Shown: one piece after another, positions 53,706 through 63,414 of the stretch
Position numbering within the stretch: position 1 is the stretch's first letter
How the letters are laid out: each line of letters starts with the position of its first letter
Source of the DNA: Streptomyces sp. NBC_00285
GTDB lineage: Bacteria; Actinomycetota; Actinomycetes; Streptomycetales; Streptomycetaceae
Length of the DNA: 64,000 bases
Assembly (NCBI RefSeq): GCF_036174265.1
Contig: NZ_CP108055.1
Location: forward strand, 7,626,001 to 7,690,000
Direction of reading: 5' to 3'
Made by a program: the position numbers and the translations under genes
Notes under the pieces: model-generated
Seen by the model: only the letters and a program-made list of their open reading frames with translations
Database searches by the model: none
Told to the model about the DNA's origin: nothing

Positions 53706-54812
53706 ATGCCTGCACCCGGAGAACTCACTTTCGTCGCCCCCCGCGGAGCCAAGAAGCCGCCGCGGCACCTCGCCGATCTCACGCCCGCCGAACGTAAAGA
53801 GGTCGTGGCCGAGATCGGGGAGAAGCCGTTTCGTGCCAAGCAGCTCTCGCAGCACTACTTCGCGCGGTACGCGCACGACCCGGCGGAGTGGACCGACATC
53901 CCCGCCGGTGCGCGCGGCAAGCTCCAGGAGGCGCTGCTTCCCGAGCTGATGACCGTCGTACGGCATCTGTCGACCGACCAGGGGACCACGCGCAAGACGC
54001 TGTGGCGGCTGTTCGACGGGACGCTCGTGGAGTCCGTGCTGATGCGGTACCCGGACCGGGTGACCATGTGCATCAGCTCGCAGGCCGGGTGCGGGATGAA
54101 CTGTCCCTTCTGCGCCACCGGGCAGGCGGGCCTTGACCGCAATCTGTCCACCGCCGAGATCGTCCACCAGATCGTGGACGGGATGCGGGCGCTGCGGGAC
54201 GGGGAGGTGCCGGGCGGGCCCGCGCGGCTCTCCAACATCGTCTTCATGGGGATGGGCGAGCCGCTCGCCAACTACAAGCGGGTCGTCGGCTCCATTCGCG
54301 CGCTCACCGATCCCGCCCCCGACGGGCTCGGGCTGTCGCAGCGGGGCATCACCGTGTCGACCGTGGGGCTCGTACCCGCCATTCACCGGTTCTCCGACGA
54401 GGGCTTCAAGTGCCGGCTCGCGATCTCCCTGCACGCCCCGGACGACGAGCTGCGCGACACCCTCGTCCCCGTGAACACGCGGTGGAAGGTGCGCGAGGTG
54501 CTCGACGCCGGGTTCGAGTACGTCGAGAGGAGCGGGCGTCGGCTGTCCATCGAGTACGCGCTGATCCGGGACATCAATGACCAGGCCTGGCGCGGGGACC
54601 GGCTCGGGCGGCTGCTCAGGGGCAAGCCCGTGCACGTGAACCTCATCCCGCTGAACCCGACTCCCGGGTCCAAGTGGACCGCCTCCCGGCCCGAGGACGA
54701 GAAGGCGTTCGTCGAGGCCATCGCCGCCCATGGGGTGCCGGTGACGGTCCGGGACACCCGTGGGCAGGAGATCGACGGGGCCTGTGGTCAGCTGGCGGCC
54801 ACCGAGCGGTAA
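53706..54812 (+). CDS. rlmN: 23S rRNA (A2503-C2)/tRNA (A37-C2) methyltransferase RlmN
   Basis: A 368-residue radical-SAM enzyme. The [4Fe-4S] motif is [11 protein letters not shown] (CxxxCxxC). Other landmarks are [46 protein letters not shown], and GACGQL near the C-terminus with the second catalytic cysteine. ATG 53706 is used. Absence of the extra features of Cfr and the normal length point to the housekeeping enzyme. The TPP riboswitch begins ~30 bp after the stop. Confidence 0.95.
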   Translation: MPAPGELTFVAPRGAKKPPRHLADLTPAERKEVVAEIGEKPFRAKQLSQHYFARYAHDPAEWTDIPAGARGKLQEALLPELMTVVRHLSTDQGTTRKTLWRLFDGTLVESVLMRYPDRVTMCISSQAGCGMNCPFCATGQAGLDRNLSTAEIVHQIVDGMRALRDGEVPGGPARLSNIVFMGMGEPLANYKRVVGSIRALTDPAPDGLGLSQRGITVSTVGLVPAIHRFSDEGFKCRLAISLHAPDDELRDTLVPVNTRWKVREVLDAGFEYVERSGRRLSIEYALIRDINDQAWRGDRLGRLLRGKPVHVNLIPLNPTPGSKWTASRPEDEKAFVEAIAAHGVPVTVRDTRGQEIDGACGQLAATER

Positions 54813-54842
54813 TCTTCAACTCATACGTACATCTTCATATCC

Positions 54843-54931
54843 GACAGGGGAGCGCGACAGCGCTGAGAGTGCGGCAATCGGGCCGCAGACCCTCTGAACC
54901 TCGCCCAGGTCATTCTGGGTAGGAAGTTCGG
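54843..54931 (+). promoter_or_regulatory. TPP (thi-box) riboswitch
   Basis: Has the conserved THI-element blocks in order: CAGGGGAGC, CTGAGA (54863-54868), ...AGACCCTCTGAACCT (TGAACCT at 54895-54901), and CATTCTGGGTAGGAAG. It lies just before the thiamine transporter genes. The AGGAAG at its 3' end (54921-54926) may itself be the ribosome site, so TPP binding could hide it and block translation. Confidence 0.93.
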
Positions 54932-54939
54932 TCATCACC

Positions 54940-56010
54940 GTGAACACCAAGAAGTACTGTGCTGTCCTCGTCGGCCTCGGCCTGGTCACGCTGTCCGCGT
55001 GCGGGTCGTCGTCCGACGACAGCAGTGGCGGCGACTCCAAGACCGTCACCCTCGTCAGCCACGACTCGTGGGCCGTCTCCAAGAGCGTCCTCGCCGACTT
55101 CGAGAAGAAGTCCGGCTACAAGGTCAAGGTCCTGGAGGACGGCGACGCCGGGCAGGCCGTCAACAAGGCCATCCTCACCAAGGACAACCCGCAGGGTGAC
55201 GTCTTCTTCGGCGTCGACAACACCCTCCTGTCCCGCGCGCTCGACAACGGGCTCTTCCAGCCGTACGCGGCCAAGGGCGCCGACCGGATCAAGACCGGGT
55301 ACCGGGTCGACGGGGACAAGGTCACGCCCGTCGACACCGGCGACATCTGCGTCAACTACGACAAGGCCTGGTTCACCGAGCACAAGCTCCAGCCGCCGAC
55401 GTCGTACGACGATCTGATCAAGCCCGCCTACAAGAACCTCCTCGTCACCGAGAACGCCTCCACCTCCTCGCCGGGCCTCGGCTTCCTCCTCGGGTCCGCC
55501 GCGAAGTACGGCGACGACAGCTGGCAGGACTACTGGAAGAAGCTCAAGGCCAACGGCGTCAAGGTCGTCGACGGCTGGGAGCAGGCCTACAACGACGAGT
55601 TCTCCGGGTCCGCGGGAGGGAAGAAGGCGAAGGCGGACCGGCCGCTCGTCGTGTCGTACGCCTCCTCGCCGCCCGCCGAGGTGATCTACGCCGACCCCAA
55701 GCCGACGACCGCTCCCACCGGGGTCGCCCAGGGCACCTGCTTCCGGCAGATCGAGTACGCGGGGCTGCTGAGCAACGCGGGCAACACCAAGGGCGGCAAG
55801 GCGTTCCTGGACTTCCTGCTCACCAAGGAGTTCCAGCAGGACATGCCGCTCAACATGTTCGTCTACCCGGTGGTGGAGGGGGCCGCGGTGCCCGCCGAGT
55901 TCACCGAGTACGGCCCGCAGGCCAAGGATCCCGAGACCATGGACCCCGCGAAGATCGCCGACCACCGTGACGACTGGGTCAAGTCGTGGACCTCGCTCGT
56001 ACTGAAGTAG
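54940..56010 (+). CDS. thiB: Thiamine ABC transporter, substrate-binding lipoprotein
   Basis: A 356-residue binding protein. The N-terminal lipoprotein signal is seen (VLVGLGLVTLSAC with lipobox LSAC, Cys21). The mature domain is of the iron/thiamine-binding type: KTVTLVSHDSWAVSKSVLADFEK, GDAGQAVNKAILTKDNPQGDVFFGVDN and DTGDICVNYDKAWF. It captures thiamine or TPP outside the cell. GTG 54940 directly follows the TPP riboswitch, and the stop overlaps thiP by 25 bp. Substrate assignment rests on the riboswitch and the family. Confidence 0.92.
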   Translation: MNTKKYCAVLVGLGLVTLSACGSSSDDSSGGDSKTVTLVSHDSWAVSKSVLADFEKKSGYKVKVLEDGDAGQAVNKAILTKDNPQGDVFFGVDNTLLSRALDNGLFQPYAAKGADRIKTGYRVDGDKVTPVDTGDICVNYDKAWFTEHKLQPPTSYDDLIKPAYKNLLVTENASTSSPGLGFLLGSAAKYGDDSWQDYWKKLKANGVKVVDGWEQAYNDEFSGSAGGKKAKADRPLVVSYASSPPAEVIYADPKPTTAPTGVAQGTCFRQIEYAGLLSNAGNTKGGKAFLDFLLTKEFQQDMPLNMFVYPVVEGAAVPAEFTEYGPQAKDPETMDPAKIADHRDDWVKSWTSLVLK

Positions 56011-57650
56011 GGCCCCGCCGCAGTGGCAGCGCGGCGCGGCTCGGTCTCATGGCCGTGCCCGTCGCGTTCTTCGCCGTCTTCTTCGCCTGGCCCGTCGCCG
56101 CGATCGTCGCACGCGGGCTGAAGGTCGACGGGGCCTGGCAGTTCGGCCGTTTCGGCGACGTCCTCACCCAGCCGGACATCCGCCACGTCCTGTGGTTCAC
56201 CACCTGGCAGGCCCTCGCCTCCACCGCGCTCACGCTGCTGGTCGCACTGCCCGGCGCTTATGTCTTCGCCCGCTTCGACTTCCCCGGCAAGCAGATCCTG
56301 CGGGCCGTGGTCACCGTCCCCTTCGTGCTGCCGACGGTCGTGGTCGGTACGGCCTTCCTGGCGCTCGTCGGGCGGGGCGGGCTGTTGGACGAGTGGTGGG
56401 GCGTGCGGCTGGACACCACCGTGTGGGCGATCCTGCTCGCGCACGTCTTCTTCAACTACGCGGTCGTCGTACGGACCGTCGGCGGGCTGTGGGCGCAGCT
56501 GGACCCGCGGCAGGAGGAGGCGGCGCGGATGCTCGGCGCGTCCCGGCTCAGGGCCTGGCGCACGGTCACGCTCCCCGCGCTCGCGCCCGCCGTGGCCGCC
56601 GCCGCCCTCATGGTCTTCCTCTTCACCTTCACCTCCTTCGGCGTGGTGCAGATCCTCGGCGGGCCGGCCTTCTCGACCCTCGAAGTGGAGATCTACCGGC
56701 AGACCACCGACATCTTCGACCTCGCCACGGCCGCCGTGCTCACCCTGATCCAGTTCGTCGCGGTGGGCGCGGTCCTCGCCCTGCACGCGTGGACCGTACG
56801 GCGCCGGGAGAGCGCACTCCGACTGGTCGACGCGTCCGGCACAACCCGGCGGCCGCGCGGGGCGGGGGAGTGGGGGCTGCTGGCCGGGGTCCTCGCGGTC
56901 ATCGCCGTCCTCCTCGTCCTGCCGCTCGCCGTACTGGTGCAGCGGTCGCTCGACGCCCCCGACTTCGCTTACTACCGGGCGCTGACCCACAGCGACGGCG
57001 GGGTCTTCCTCGTCGCGCCGATCGAGGCGATCGGGAACTCGCTGGAGTACGCCCTCGCCGCCACCGTCATCGCCGTGGTGGTCGGGGGACTCGCGGCGGC
57101 CGCGCTGACCCGACGGGACGCGGGGCGCTGGGTACGGGGCTTCGACGCACTGCTGATGCTGCCGCTCGGGGTGTCCGCGGTGACCGTCGGCTTCGGGTTC
57201 CTGATCGCCCTCGACGAACCGCCGTTGAACCTCAGGCAGTCCTGGCTCCTGGTGCCGCTCGCGCAGGCGCTGGTCGGGGTGCCCTTCGTCGTCCGCACCA
57301 TGCTGCCCGTGCTGCGGGCCGTGGACCACCGGCTGCGGGAGGCCGCGGCCGTGCTCGGGGCGTCGCCGTGGCGGGTGTGGCGGGAGGTCGACCTGCCGAT
57401 GGTGCGGCGGGCGCTGCTGATCGCGGCGGGCTTCGCCTTCGCCGTGTCGCTGGGCGAGTTCGGGGCGACCGTGTTCATCGCCCGGCCCGACAACCCGACG
57501 CTGCCGGTCGCCGTGGCCCGGCTGCTGGGACGTGCCGGTGACCTCAACTACGGCCAGGCGATGGCCCTTTCGACCGTCCTGATGGTGGTGTGTGCGGTGG
57601 CTCTGCTGGTGCTGGAACGGCTGCGCACCGACCGGACCGGGGAGTTCTAG
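55986..57650 (+). CDS. thiP: Thiamine ABC transporter, permease
   Basis: A 554-residue fused permease with two copies of the binding-protein-dependent transport domain, ~12 helices. Each half carries the EAA-type loop contacting the ATPase: EEAARMLGASRLRAWRTVTLPALAPA and REAAAVLGASPWRVWREVDLPMVRRA. GTG 55986 lies inside the thiB 3' end. The thiQ ATG follows the stop immediately. The duplicated form matches ThiP. Confidence 0.92.
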   Translation: MDLARTEVGPRRSGSAARLGLMAVPVAFFAVFFAWPVAAIVARGLKVDGAWQFGRFGDVLTQPDIRHVLWFTTWQALASTALTLLVALPGAYVFARFDFPGKQILRAVVTVPFVLPTVVVGTAFLALVGRGGLLDEWWGVRLDTTVWAILLAHVFFNYAVVVRTVGGLWAQLDPRQEEAARMLGASRLRAWRTVTLPALAPAVAAAALMVFLFTFTSFGVVQILGGPAFSTLEVEIYRQTTDIFDLATAAVLTLIQFVAVGAVLALHAWTVRRRESALRLVDASGTTRRPRGAGEWGLLAGVLAVIAVLLVLPLAVLVQRSLDAPDFAYYRALTHSDGGVFLVAPIEAIGNSLEYALAATVIAVVVGGLAAAALTRRDAGRWVRGFDALLMLPLGVSAVTVGFGFLIALDEPPLNLRQSWLLVPLAQALVGVPFVVRTMLPVLRAVDHRLREAAAVLGASPWRVWREVDLPMVRRALLIAAGFAFAVSLGEFGATVFIARPDNPTLPVAVARLLGRAGDLNYGQAMALSTVLMVVCAVALLVLERLRTDRTGEF

Positions 57651-58673
57651 ATGCTGCTGAGCCTTCAGGGAGCGACCGTACGGTTCGGCCGGCGGGCCGT
57701 GCTGGACGAGGTCGGCCTCGATGTCGCCGAGCACGAGATCGTGTGCGTGCTCGGGCCCAGTGGCAGCGGCAAGTCGACGCTGCTGCGGGCGGTGGCCGGG
57801 CTCCAGCCGCTCGACGAGGGACGGGTGTCGCTCGACGGGATCGACCAGGCCGGGGTGCCCGCGCACAGGCGCGGGGTCGGGCTGATGTTCCAGGACCATC
57901 AGCTGTTCCCGCAGCGGGACGTGGGCGCCAACGTGGCCTTCGGGCTGCGGATGCACGGGGCCGCGAAAGCACAACAGGACGAGCGGGTGAGGGAGTTGCT
58001 CGACCTCGTCGGCCTTCCGGGCGCCGCCCGCCGGGCCGTCGGCGCGCTCTCCGGTGGTGAGCAGCAGCGGGTCGCGCTGGCCCGCGCGCTCGCGCCCCGG
58101 CCCCGACTGCTGATGCTGGACGAGCCGCTCGGGCAGCTGGACCGTTCCCTGCGGGAGCGGCTCGTCGTCGAACTGCGGGAGCTGTTCGGGCGGTTGGGCA
58201 CCACCGTGCTCGCGGTCACCCACGACCAGGGCGAGGCCTTCGCGCTCGCCGACCGGGTCGTGGTGATGCGGGACGGGCGGATCGCCCAGTCCGGTACGCC
58301 TCTTGAGGTCTGGCAGCGGCCGGCGGACGAGTTCGTGGCCCGCTTCCTCGGCTTCGAGAACGTGGTCGAAGGGACGGTCTCGGGCGAGGCCGCCGACACG
58401 GCGTGGGGCAAGATCCCGGTCCCCGAGGAGGCCCCGCAGGGCCTCCACACCCTCCTGGTGCGCCCTGCGGGCGTCCGGCTCCTCCCCGCCGACCAGGGCC
58501 TGCGCTGCACGGTCACCGCGCGCACGTTCAAGGGCACCCATGTCGCCGTGCACCTGCAACCCGCGGACGACGGGCCGCGGTTGGAGGCCGCGTGCGCGCT
58601 GCGGGCGGCGCCGGAGGTCCGGGACGTGGTCGGCGTGGAGTTCGACCCGGAGGAAATTGTGGTGCTGGGCTGA
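57651..58673 (+). CDS. thiQ: Thiamine ABC transporter, ATP-binding protein
   Basis: A 340-residue ABC ATPase with Walker A GPSGSGKST (~35-43), Q-loop GVGLMFQDHQLFPQRDV, signature LSGGEQQRVALARAL, Walker B LLMLDEPLGQLD and switch His in AVTHDQGEA. A C-terminal ~100-residue regulatory (TOBE-like) domain makes it longer than the enteric ThiQ (~232). It begins on the base after the thiP stop. Confidence 0.92.
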   Translation: MLLSLQGATVRFGRRAVLDEVGLDVAEHEIVCVLGPSGSGKSTLLRAVAGLQPLDEGRVSLDGIDQAGVPAHRRGVGLMFQDHQLFPQRDVGANVAFGLRMHGAAKAQQDERVRELLDLVGLPGAARRAVGALSGGEQQRVALARALAPRPRLLMLDEPLGQLDRSLRERLVVELRELFGRLGTTVLAVTHDQGEAFALADRVVVMRDGRIAQSGTPLEVWQRPADEFVARFLGFENVVEGTVSGEAADTAWGKIPVPEEAPQGLHTLLVRPAGVRLLPADQGLRCTVTARTFKGTHVAVHLQPADDGPRLEAACALRAAPEVRDVVGVEFDPEEIVVLG

Positions 58674-58698
58674 CGTAGGCGGACCTACAGTGCGGAGC

Positions 58699-59487
58699 AT
58701 GACACTGCTCGCACATGACCGCTACTGCGATGAAATCGCCCACCAGGTCGGCCTGTTGAGGGCGGTGGTGACCTCCGGGGCCGATCTTTCCGTGACGGTT
58801 CCGACCTGCCCCGACTGGTCGCTGGAGCGGTTGGTGCGACATACCGGGGGTGCCCTGCGCTGGGTGGAGCTGATGGTCCGCACCCGGGCCGAGAAGGAGG
58901 TCCCCGAGGACCAGGTGCCGTCGGGGGACGGCCCCGAGGACGCCGGTGAGCTCGACGCCTGGCTCGCCGAGACCGGTGACCTGCTCGTCGCCGCTCTGCG
59001 GGAGGCCGGCCCGGACACCGCGGTGTGGTCCTGGGCCGGTATCCCCACCTCGGGCTTCTGGGCACGCCGGATGGCCCACGAACTCACGATCCACCGCGCC
59101 GACGCCGCACTCGCCGCCGGGCAGCCGTACGAGGTCGCCCCGGACATCGCCGCCGACGCGATCGACGAGTGGCTCCAGATCGTCGAGTTCGCCCAGCGCA
59201 CCATTCCGGACGACGAGTCGAGGGAACTGCGCGGCGCGGGGCGCAGCATCCATCTGCACGCCACCGACGGCACCGCGGAACTCGATGCGGAGTGGGTGAT
59301 CGAGTTCACCGACGACCTCATCGTCTGGCGGCGCGGGCACGAGAAGGCGACCGTCGCGCTGCGGGGGCCGCTGACCGCCGTACTGCTCGCCTTCTACCGT
59401 CGACTGCCCTTGGACAGCCCGGAGTTGGAGGTGCTGGGGGAGCGGGAGCTGCTGGAGTTCTGGCTTGAGCGGGCGAGCTTCGGCTGA
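58699..59487 (+). CDS. Maleylpyruvate isomerase family mycothiol-dependent-type enzyme
   Basis: A 262-residue protein of the actinobacterial MDMPI/DinB-like four-helix family. N-terminal domain: YCDEIAHQVGLLRAVV ... VPTCPDWSLERLVRHTGGALRW. Metal-binding and bundle region: FWARRMAHELTIHRADAAL, where the two His of the family are present. The C-terminal SCP2-like domain has GTAELDAEWVIEF. Many members use mycothiol or are uncharacterised; the substrate is unknown. ATG 58699; a GTG three codons earlier is possible. Confidence 0.85.
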   Translation: MTLLAHDRYCDEIAHQVGLLRAVVTSGADLSVTVPTCPDWSLERLVRHTGGALRWVELMVRTRAEKEVPEDQVPSGDGPEDAGELDAWLAETGDLLVAALREAGPDTAVWSWAGIPTSGFWARRMAHELTIHRADAALAAGQPYEVAPDIAADAIDEWLQIVEFAQRTIPDDESRELRGAGRSIHLHATDGTAELDAEWVIEFTDDLIVWRRGHEKATVALRGPLTAVLLAFYRRLPLDSPELEVLGERELLEFWLERASFG

Positions 59488-59494
59488 CACAGCG

Positions 59495-59526
59495 ATGGCC
59501 CGCCCCGACATACGGGGACGGGCCAT
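59495..59526. terminator. Bidirectional terminator between convergent genes
   Basis: ATGGCCCG-CCCCG, loop ACATA, CGGGG-A-CGGGCCAT: a 13-bp stem with a single bulged A, between the MDMPI-type gene and the minus-strand LAETG gene. Confidence 0.8.
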
Positions 59527-59547
59527 GACTGGCGTACGGGAAGAGCG

Positions 59548-60243
59548 TCAGTTGGTGCTGCTGGCCCCACGACGGCGCAGGCCGAAGAAGACGGCGCCGC
59601 CACCGATGGCGACCAGGGCGATCGCGATCCCGGCGATCATGCCGGTGTTGGAGTTCGCACCGGTCTCGGCGAGGTTGGAGTCGCCGGCCGCGGGCGACGG
59701 GACGTTGCTCTCGACGGAGGCCGGAGCGGTGGTGCCCTCCGAGGCCGACGGGGTCGGGCTCGGGGACTCCTCGGCCGGGGTGCTGGCGGAGTCCGACGGG
59801 GTGGGCGTGGGCGTCGGGGTCGGCGTGTCCTCGGTCTTGCAGGCGGTCGCCGGAGTGGTCAGGTTGGTCTTGATGTCCTCACCCTTGATGTAGGGCAGGG
59901 CCTCGACGTGGATGCGGTACTCCGCGTTGGGCGCCCAGTCCTCCTTGAAGGTGATGGTGGTGCCTCCCTTGGAGCCCTTCACCGTCTGCTCGCCGACCTT
60001 CTTCGCGTCGGCACCGTTGCTCTGCAGGTACACGGAGACGGTCGCCTCGACGCCGGACTTGTCGACGTCGGTGACGGTGATGACGCCCTGGGTGCCGTCG
60101 CACGCGGCTTCGGCGGAGAACTCACTGATGTTGCAGGCAAGCGCGTTGCCGGAGGCACCGAGCACGATCGCGGTCGATGCGGCGGCGACGCCGAGGAAGC
60201 GCGAGACGCGGGCGGTGCGGCGAGATATGGGCGTGAATGCCAC
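59548..60243 (-). CDS. Sortase-anchored cell-surface protein (LAETG motif)
   Basis: A 231-residue exported protein. GTG 60243 follows GAAGGA. Signal peptide: [31 protein letters not shown]. The mature N-terminal ~110 residues are a small Ig-like/beta domain with three cysteines ([21 protein letters not shown]). A Pro/Thr/Ser-rich wall-spanning spacer ([15 protein letters not shown]) follows, then LAETG, a membrane helix ([22 protein letters not shown]) and RRR. LAxTG is the motif recognised by Streptomyces class E sortases. Role unknown. Confidence 0.9.
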   Translation of the reverse strand: MAFTPISRRTARVSRFLGVAAASTAIVLGASGNALACNISEFSAEAACDGTQGVITVTDVDKSGVEATVSVYLQSNGADAKKVGEQTVKGSKGGTTITFKEDWAPNAEYRIHVEALPYIKGEDIKTNLTTPATACKTEDTPTPTPTPTPSDSASTPAEESPSPTPSASEGTTAPASVESNVPSPAAGDSNLAETGANSNTGMIAGIAIALVAIGGGAVFFGLRRRGASSTN

Positions 60244-60390
60244 GTTCGTCCTTCACGGGTTGCGCAAATGCGGGGGGCTGAAGGGGTGGTGATGTGACAT
60301 CACCGTTCCCACTAGTCTCACAGGTCTATAAGCGCTACATAAGAAGTGTCAATGTGTAAGCGCCCTACAAGTGTTGACTTTGCCTGCTTA

Positions 60391-61512
60391 TTAAGATGTG
60401 AGACGTTTCAGTGCCTCCGGAGCGTCCTCGATCCGGTCAACCAGGGCGATTCGGGCCTCCATCGAACGCTCCCGCGCGAGCGCCTTCAGCAGCGGCCAGG
60501 TGGGCAGCCGCTCCGTCCAGTGCGCACGGTTCACGAGCACCATCGGCGTGGGCTCGCCGCGCGACTCGTAGTAGTTGGGCGTCGCGTTGTCGAAGATCTC
60601 CTGCACGGTCCCGGCGGCGCCCGGCAGGAAGACCACGCCCGCGTTGGAGCGGGCCAGCAGGCCGTCCTCGCGGGTGGCGTTGGCGAAGTACTTCGCGATG
60701 TGCGAGGCGAAGGCGTTCGGCGGCTCGTGGCCGTAGAACCAGGTGGGGATGCCGACGGATCGACCGCCCCGGGGCCAGCGGGTGCGGACCTCGAAGGCGG
60801 CGCGCGCCCAGTCGGTGATGGAGGGCGTGAACGACGGTGCCGTGGCGAGGAGTTCGCACGCCTCGTCGAGCATGGAGTCCTCGAAGGGGGCCGCGTGGGC
60901 GCCGAGGTTGGCCGCCTCCATCGCGCCCGGCCCGCCGCCGGTGGCCACCGTGAGCCCGGCGCGGGTCAGTTCGCGGCCGAGGCGGGCCGCGCCGGCGTAC
61001 TCCCGGGTGCCGCGGGCCATCGCGTGGCCGCCCATGACTCCCACGACCCGTGTGCCGCGCAGGAGTTCGTCCAGGGCGTCCGAGATGGCATCGTCGTGGA
61101 CGGAGCGCAGCATCGACGCGTATATGTCGCCGTCGGCCTTGGTGCGCTGGAACCAGGCGTACGCGAGGGCGTCGGGGGTCTGTTCGTATCCCTTCTCCAG
61201 CCCGTCGAACAACTCGTCGGGGGAGTAGAGCAGGCCGCGGTACGGATCGAAGGGCAGGTCCGGGACGGGCGGGAAGACCAGGGCGCCGTCCGCGCGGATC
61301 TTTCCGGCCGCGTTCTCCCGCATCGGGCAGCCGAGGAAGACCGCGCCCGTGGTGTCGGTGGCCAGCAACTCCCTTGTCCGGTCCGTCAGATCGACGGACT
61401 GGACGCGGAATCCGCAGAGGGTGCCGCGGGCCTGGACGACCGCGTCGAACTCCTCCAGCGTCTCGATCTCATGGTCGTCGTGGTGTGCCGCATGGGCGGG
61501 GCTCGTCTGCAC
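60391..61512 (-). CDS. LOG-family (Rossmann-fold nucleotide-binding) protein
   Basis: A 373-residue member of the LOG/lysine-decarboxylase-like family. Motifs: VVGVMGGHAMARG, VATGGGPGAMEAANLGA (~193-209) and FLPGAAGTVQEIFD, corresponding to the PGGxGTxxE active-site motif with GG changed to GA. LOG enzymes remove ribose-5-phosphate from nucleotides; plant homologues activate cytokinins. This long form, with a ~150-residue N-terminal extension, is uncharacterised. Start GTG 61512. Confidence 0.82.
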   Translation of the reverse strand: MQTSPAHAAHHDDHEIETLEEFDAVVQARGTLCGFRVQSVDLTDRTRELLATDTTGAVFLGCPMRENAAGKIRADGALVFPPVPDLPFDPYRGLLYSPDELFDGLEKGYEQTPDALAYAWFQRTKADGDIYASMLRSVHDDAISDALDELLRGTRVVGVMGGHAMARGTREYAGAARLGRELTRAGLTVATGGGPGAMEAANLGAHAAPFEDSMLDEACELLATAPSFTPSITDWARAAFEVRTRWPRGGRSVGIPTWFYGHEPPNAFASHIAKYFANATREDGLLARSNAGVVFLPGAAGTVQEIFDNATPNYYESRGEPTPMVLVNRAHWTERLPTWPLLKALARERSMEARIALVDRIEDAPEALKRLTS

Positions 61513-61548
61513 CCGCCCATGCTCGCACGCTGCGTTCCGCCCCGTGGG

Positions 61549-61968
61549 TCAGCTCTGGATCACGGCCGGGTCCATCCACACGACCTCCCAGGTGTGACCG
61601 TCGGGGTCGTCGAAGGAGCGGCCGTACATGAAGCCGTGGTCCTGGGTCGCGCCGGACGGGGTACCGCCCACGGCGAGTGCCTTGTCGACCAACTCGTCGA
61701 CCTGCGCGCGGCTTTCCGCGCTGAGCGCGACCATGACCTCGCTGGTCTTCGCGGTGTCCGCGATCTCCTTCTTGGTGAAGGTCGCGTAGTACGGCTTGGT
61801 GAGCAGCATCGCGTAGATGGTGTCGCTGATGACGACGGAGGCCGCGTCGTCGTTGGTGAACTGCGGGTTGATCGAGTACCCGAGCTCCGTGAAGAACTTC
61901 TTCGATACGTCGAGGTCGTTCACGGGCAGGTTCACGAAGATCATCTGCTGGTAGGTCGGCGAGGTCAT
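61549..61968 (-). CDS. VOC-family (glyoxalase-like) protein
   Basis: A 139-residue protein from ATG 61968, behind GGGAGAA. It has the two beta-alpha-beta-beta-beta modules of the VOC fold: QQMIFVNLPVNDLDVSKKFFTELGYSINP and the C-terminal GRSFDDPDGHTWEVVWMDP. The conserved Glu/His metal positions are partly retained. It could be a dioxygenase, an isomerase or a resistance-type binder; the substrate is unknown. Confidence 0.88.
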   Translation of the reverse strand: MTSPTYQQMIFVNLPVNDLDVSKKFFTELGYSINPQFTNDDAASVVISDTIYAMLLTKPYYATFTKKEIADTAKTSEVMVALSAESRAQVDELVDKALAVGGTPSGATQDHGFMYGRSFDDPDGHTWEVVWMDPAVIQS

Positions 61969-62052
61969 CGGAGTTTCTCCCATCGGAATGCGTGCTGATC
62001 GGTGGGTAGACCGGCGGGCCGTGCGGAAGTCATCGGCGCGGGCGGAAATTCC

Positions 62053-63414
62053 TCAGCCGGTCAGAGGAAGGGCCGCGAGCTCGGCGACGACCAGGGTCAG
62101 CGGGCCGAAGAGGACCAGCAGGGCACCGGCACGCAGGGCCGCCGCGCTGCGCAGCATGGTCGCCGGGGCGCCCAGGCGCAGCAGCGCGGCCGTGGTGTCC
62201 GACCTCGCCTGCTTGGCCTCCACGGCGGCCGTGAGGAGTGTGGCGATGCTGCAGCAGGTGACCAGGAGCAGGCCGGTGGTGGTCAGCGGGCCGACTTCGG
62301 GGCCGGTCGGGCCGTACAGCGTGACCATGGCGTAGGTGCCGGACGCCACGGCGCAGACGACGCCGAGCGGGCGGCCGATGCGGGCGGCTTCCGTCATGAG
62401 GACGCGGCCCGCGAGCAGGCGCAGGGCGCCGGGGCGGGTGGACTGGAGGAGACGGCCGCACAGATGGGTGAGGCCGGGGCCCGCCAGCGCGAGGCCGACA
62501 GCGGTGAGGACCCAGCCGACCAGGACCGACGGGGTGCCCGCCAGGCCGCCGGGCAGGGGGGTGGCCGGGCCGGTTCCGGGGCGGTTGGCGTAGGCCTCGA
62601 CGGCCAGGCCGGCGGCGAGCACGGCGATGCCCCAGGGCAGGCCCCTCGGAGCTTCCCGGGGAATCGGGGGGAGGCTGTCCGGAGCGAGGTCCGCAGTCGT
62701 GCTCTCCGCGGTCACGGTCGCTGTGGAGGTGCCCTCGCCCACCCGCGCCACACTGTCTGCCCCGGCCCCGGTGGCAGGGCCGCCCGCAGCAGGGCGGCCG
62801 CGGAAACGGCCGTAGGCCCCGAAGGTCTCCCTCGCGGCCGTCCTGCCGTACGCCCCGAAACGGCCGTACGCCCTCGCCGCACTCTTCGCCGACTCCGGTC
62901 TGTCGTCGCGCGGGCGCAGGACCAGCGCCACCGTCACCGACGCGACCGCCGGCACCAGGCCCAGCAGGGTCAGCGCCGCCGGCAGGGGCAGGGGGGTGTC
63001 CGCGGCCAGGAACTCCGCCGCCGCTCCGTCGAAGGGCATGCCCGTCAGGTCGCCCCGCAGATGGAGGAAGAAGAGCAGGGCCAGCATCGAACCGAGGAGG
63101 CAGGACAGGGCCGTCGTCGTGGCGGAGACGGCCATCAGCCGGGCCGGACCCAGACCGATCGCCGACAGACCGGGGCGGGGCCGGGTGCCCGGATCGGTAC
63201 GGGCCACCGCCAGAGCGAAGTAGACCGTCGCCGCCAGCGGGGTGAGGCACCAGGCCAGCCGGAGGGCTGCGGCCCGGGGCTCCTCGGGATGGCTGATGGC
63301 GTATCCGAGGGCGCACAGCAGGAGGAAGCCCGTGCCCGCCGAGGCCATGGCCACCAGGAGGCGGCGCAGTTGTACGGCGGGACGGGCGCCCCGGGTCAGA
63401 CGGAGAGCGAGCAC
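62053..63414 (-). CDS. ABC transporter permease-like membrane protein
   Basis: A 453-residue protein with about ten hydrophobic segments (for example LLVAMASAGTGFLLLCALGYAI, LLGSMLALLFFLHL, ALTLLGLVPAVASVTVALVL, GLLLVTCCSIATLL). A Gly/Ala/Thr-rich hydrophilic insert at ~185-250 carries AYGRFGAYGR-type repeats. The layout and its 19-bp overlap with the upstream ATPase gene point to an ABC exporter permease. GTG 63414 is the start. Substrate unknown. Confidence 0.78.
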   Translation of the reverse strand: MLALRLTRGARPAVQLRRLLVAMASAGTGFLLLCALGYAISHPEEPRAAALRLAWCLTPLAATVYFALAVARTDPGTRPRPGLSAIGLGPARLMAVSATTTALSCLLGSMLALLFFLHLRGDLTGMPFDGAAAEFLAADTPLPLPAALTLLGLVPAVASVTVALVLRPRDDRPESAKSAARAYGRFGAYGRTAARETFGAYGRFRGRPAAGGPATGAGADSVARVGEGTSTATVTAESTTADLAPDSLPPIPREAPRGLPWGIAVLAAGLAVEAYANRPGTGPATPLPGGLAGTPSVLVGWVLTAVGLALAGPGLTHLCGRLLQSTRPGALRLLAGRVLMTEAARIGRPLGVVCAVASGTYAMVTLYGPTGPEVGPLTTTGLLLVTCCSIATLLTAAVEAKQARSDTTAALLRLGAPATMLRSAAALRAGALLVLFGPLTLVVAELAALPLTG

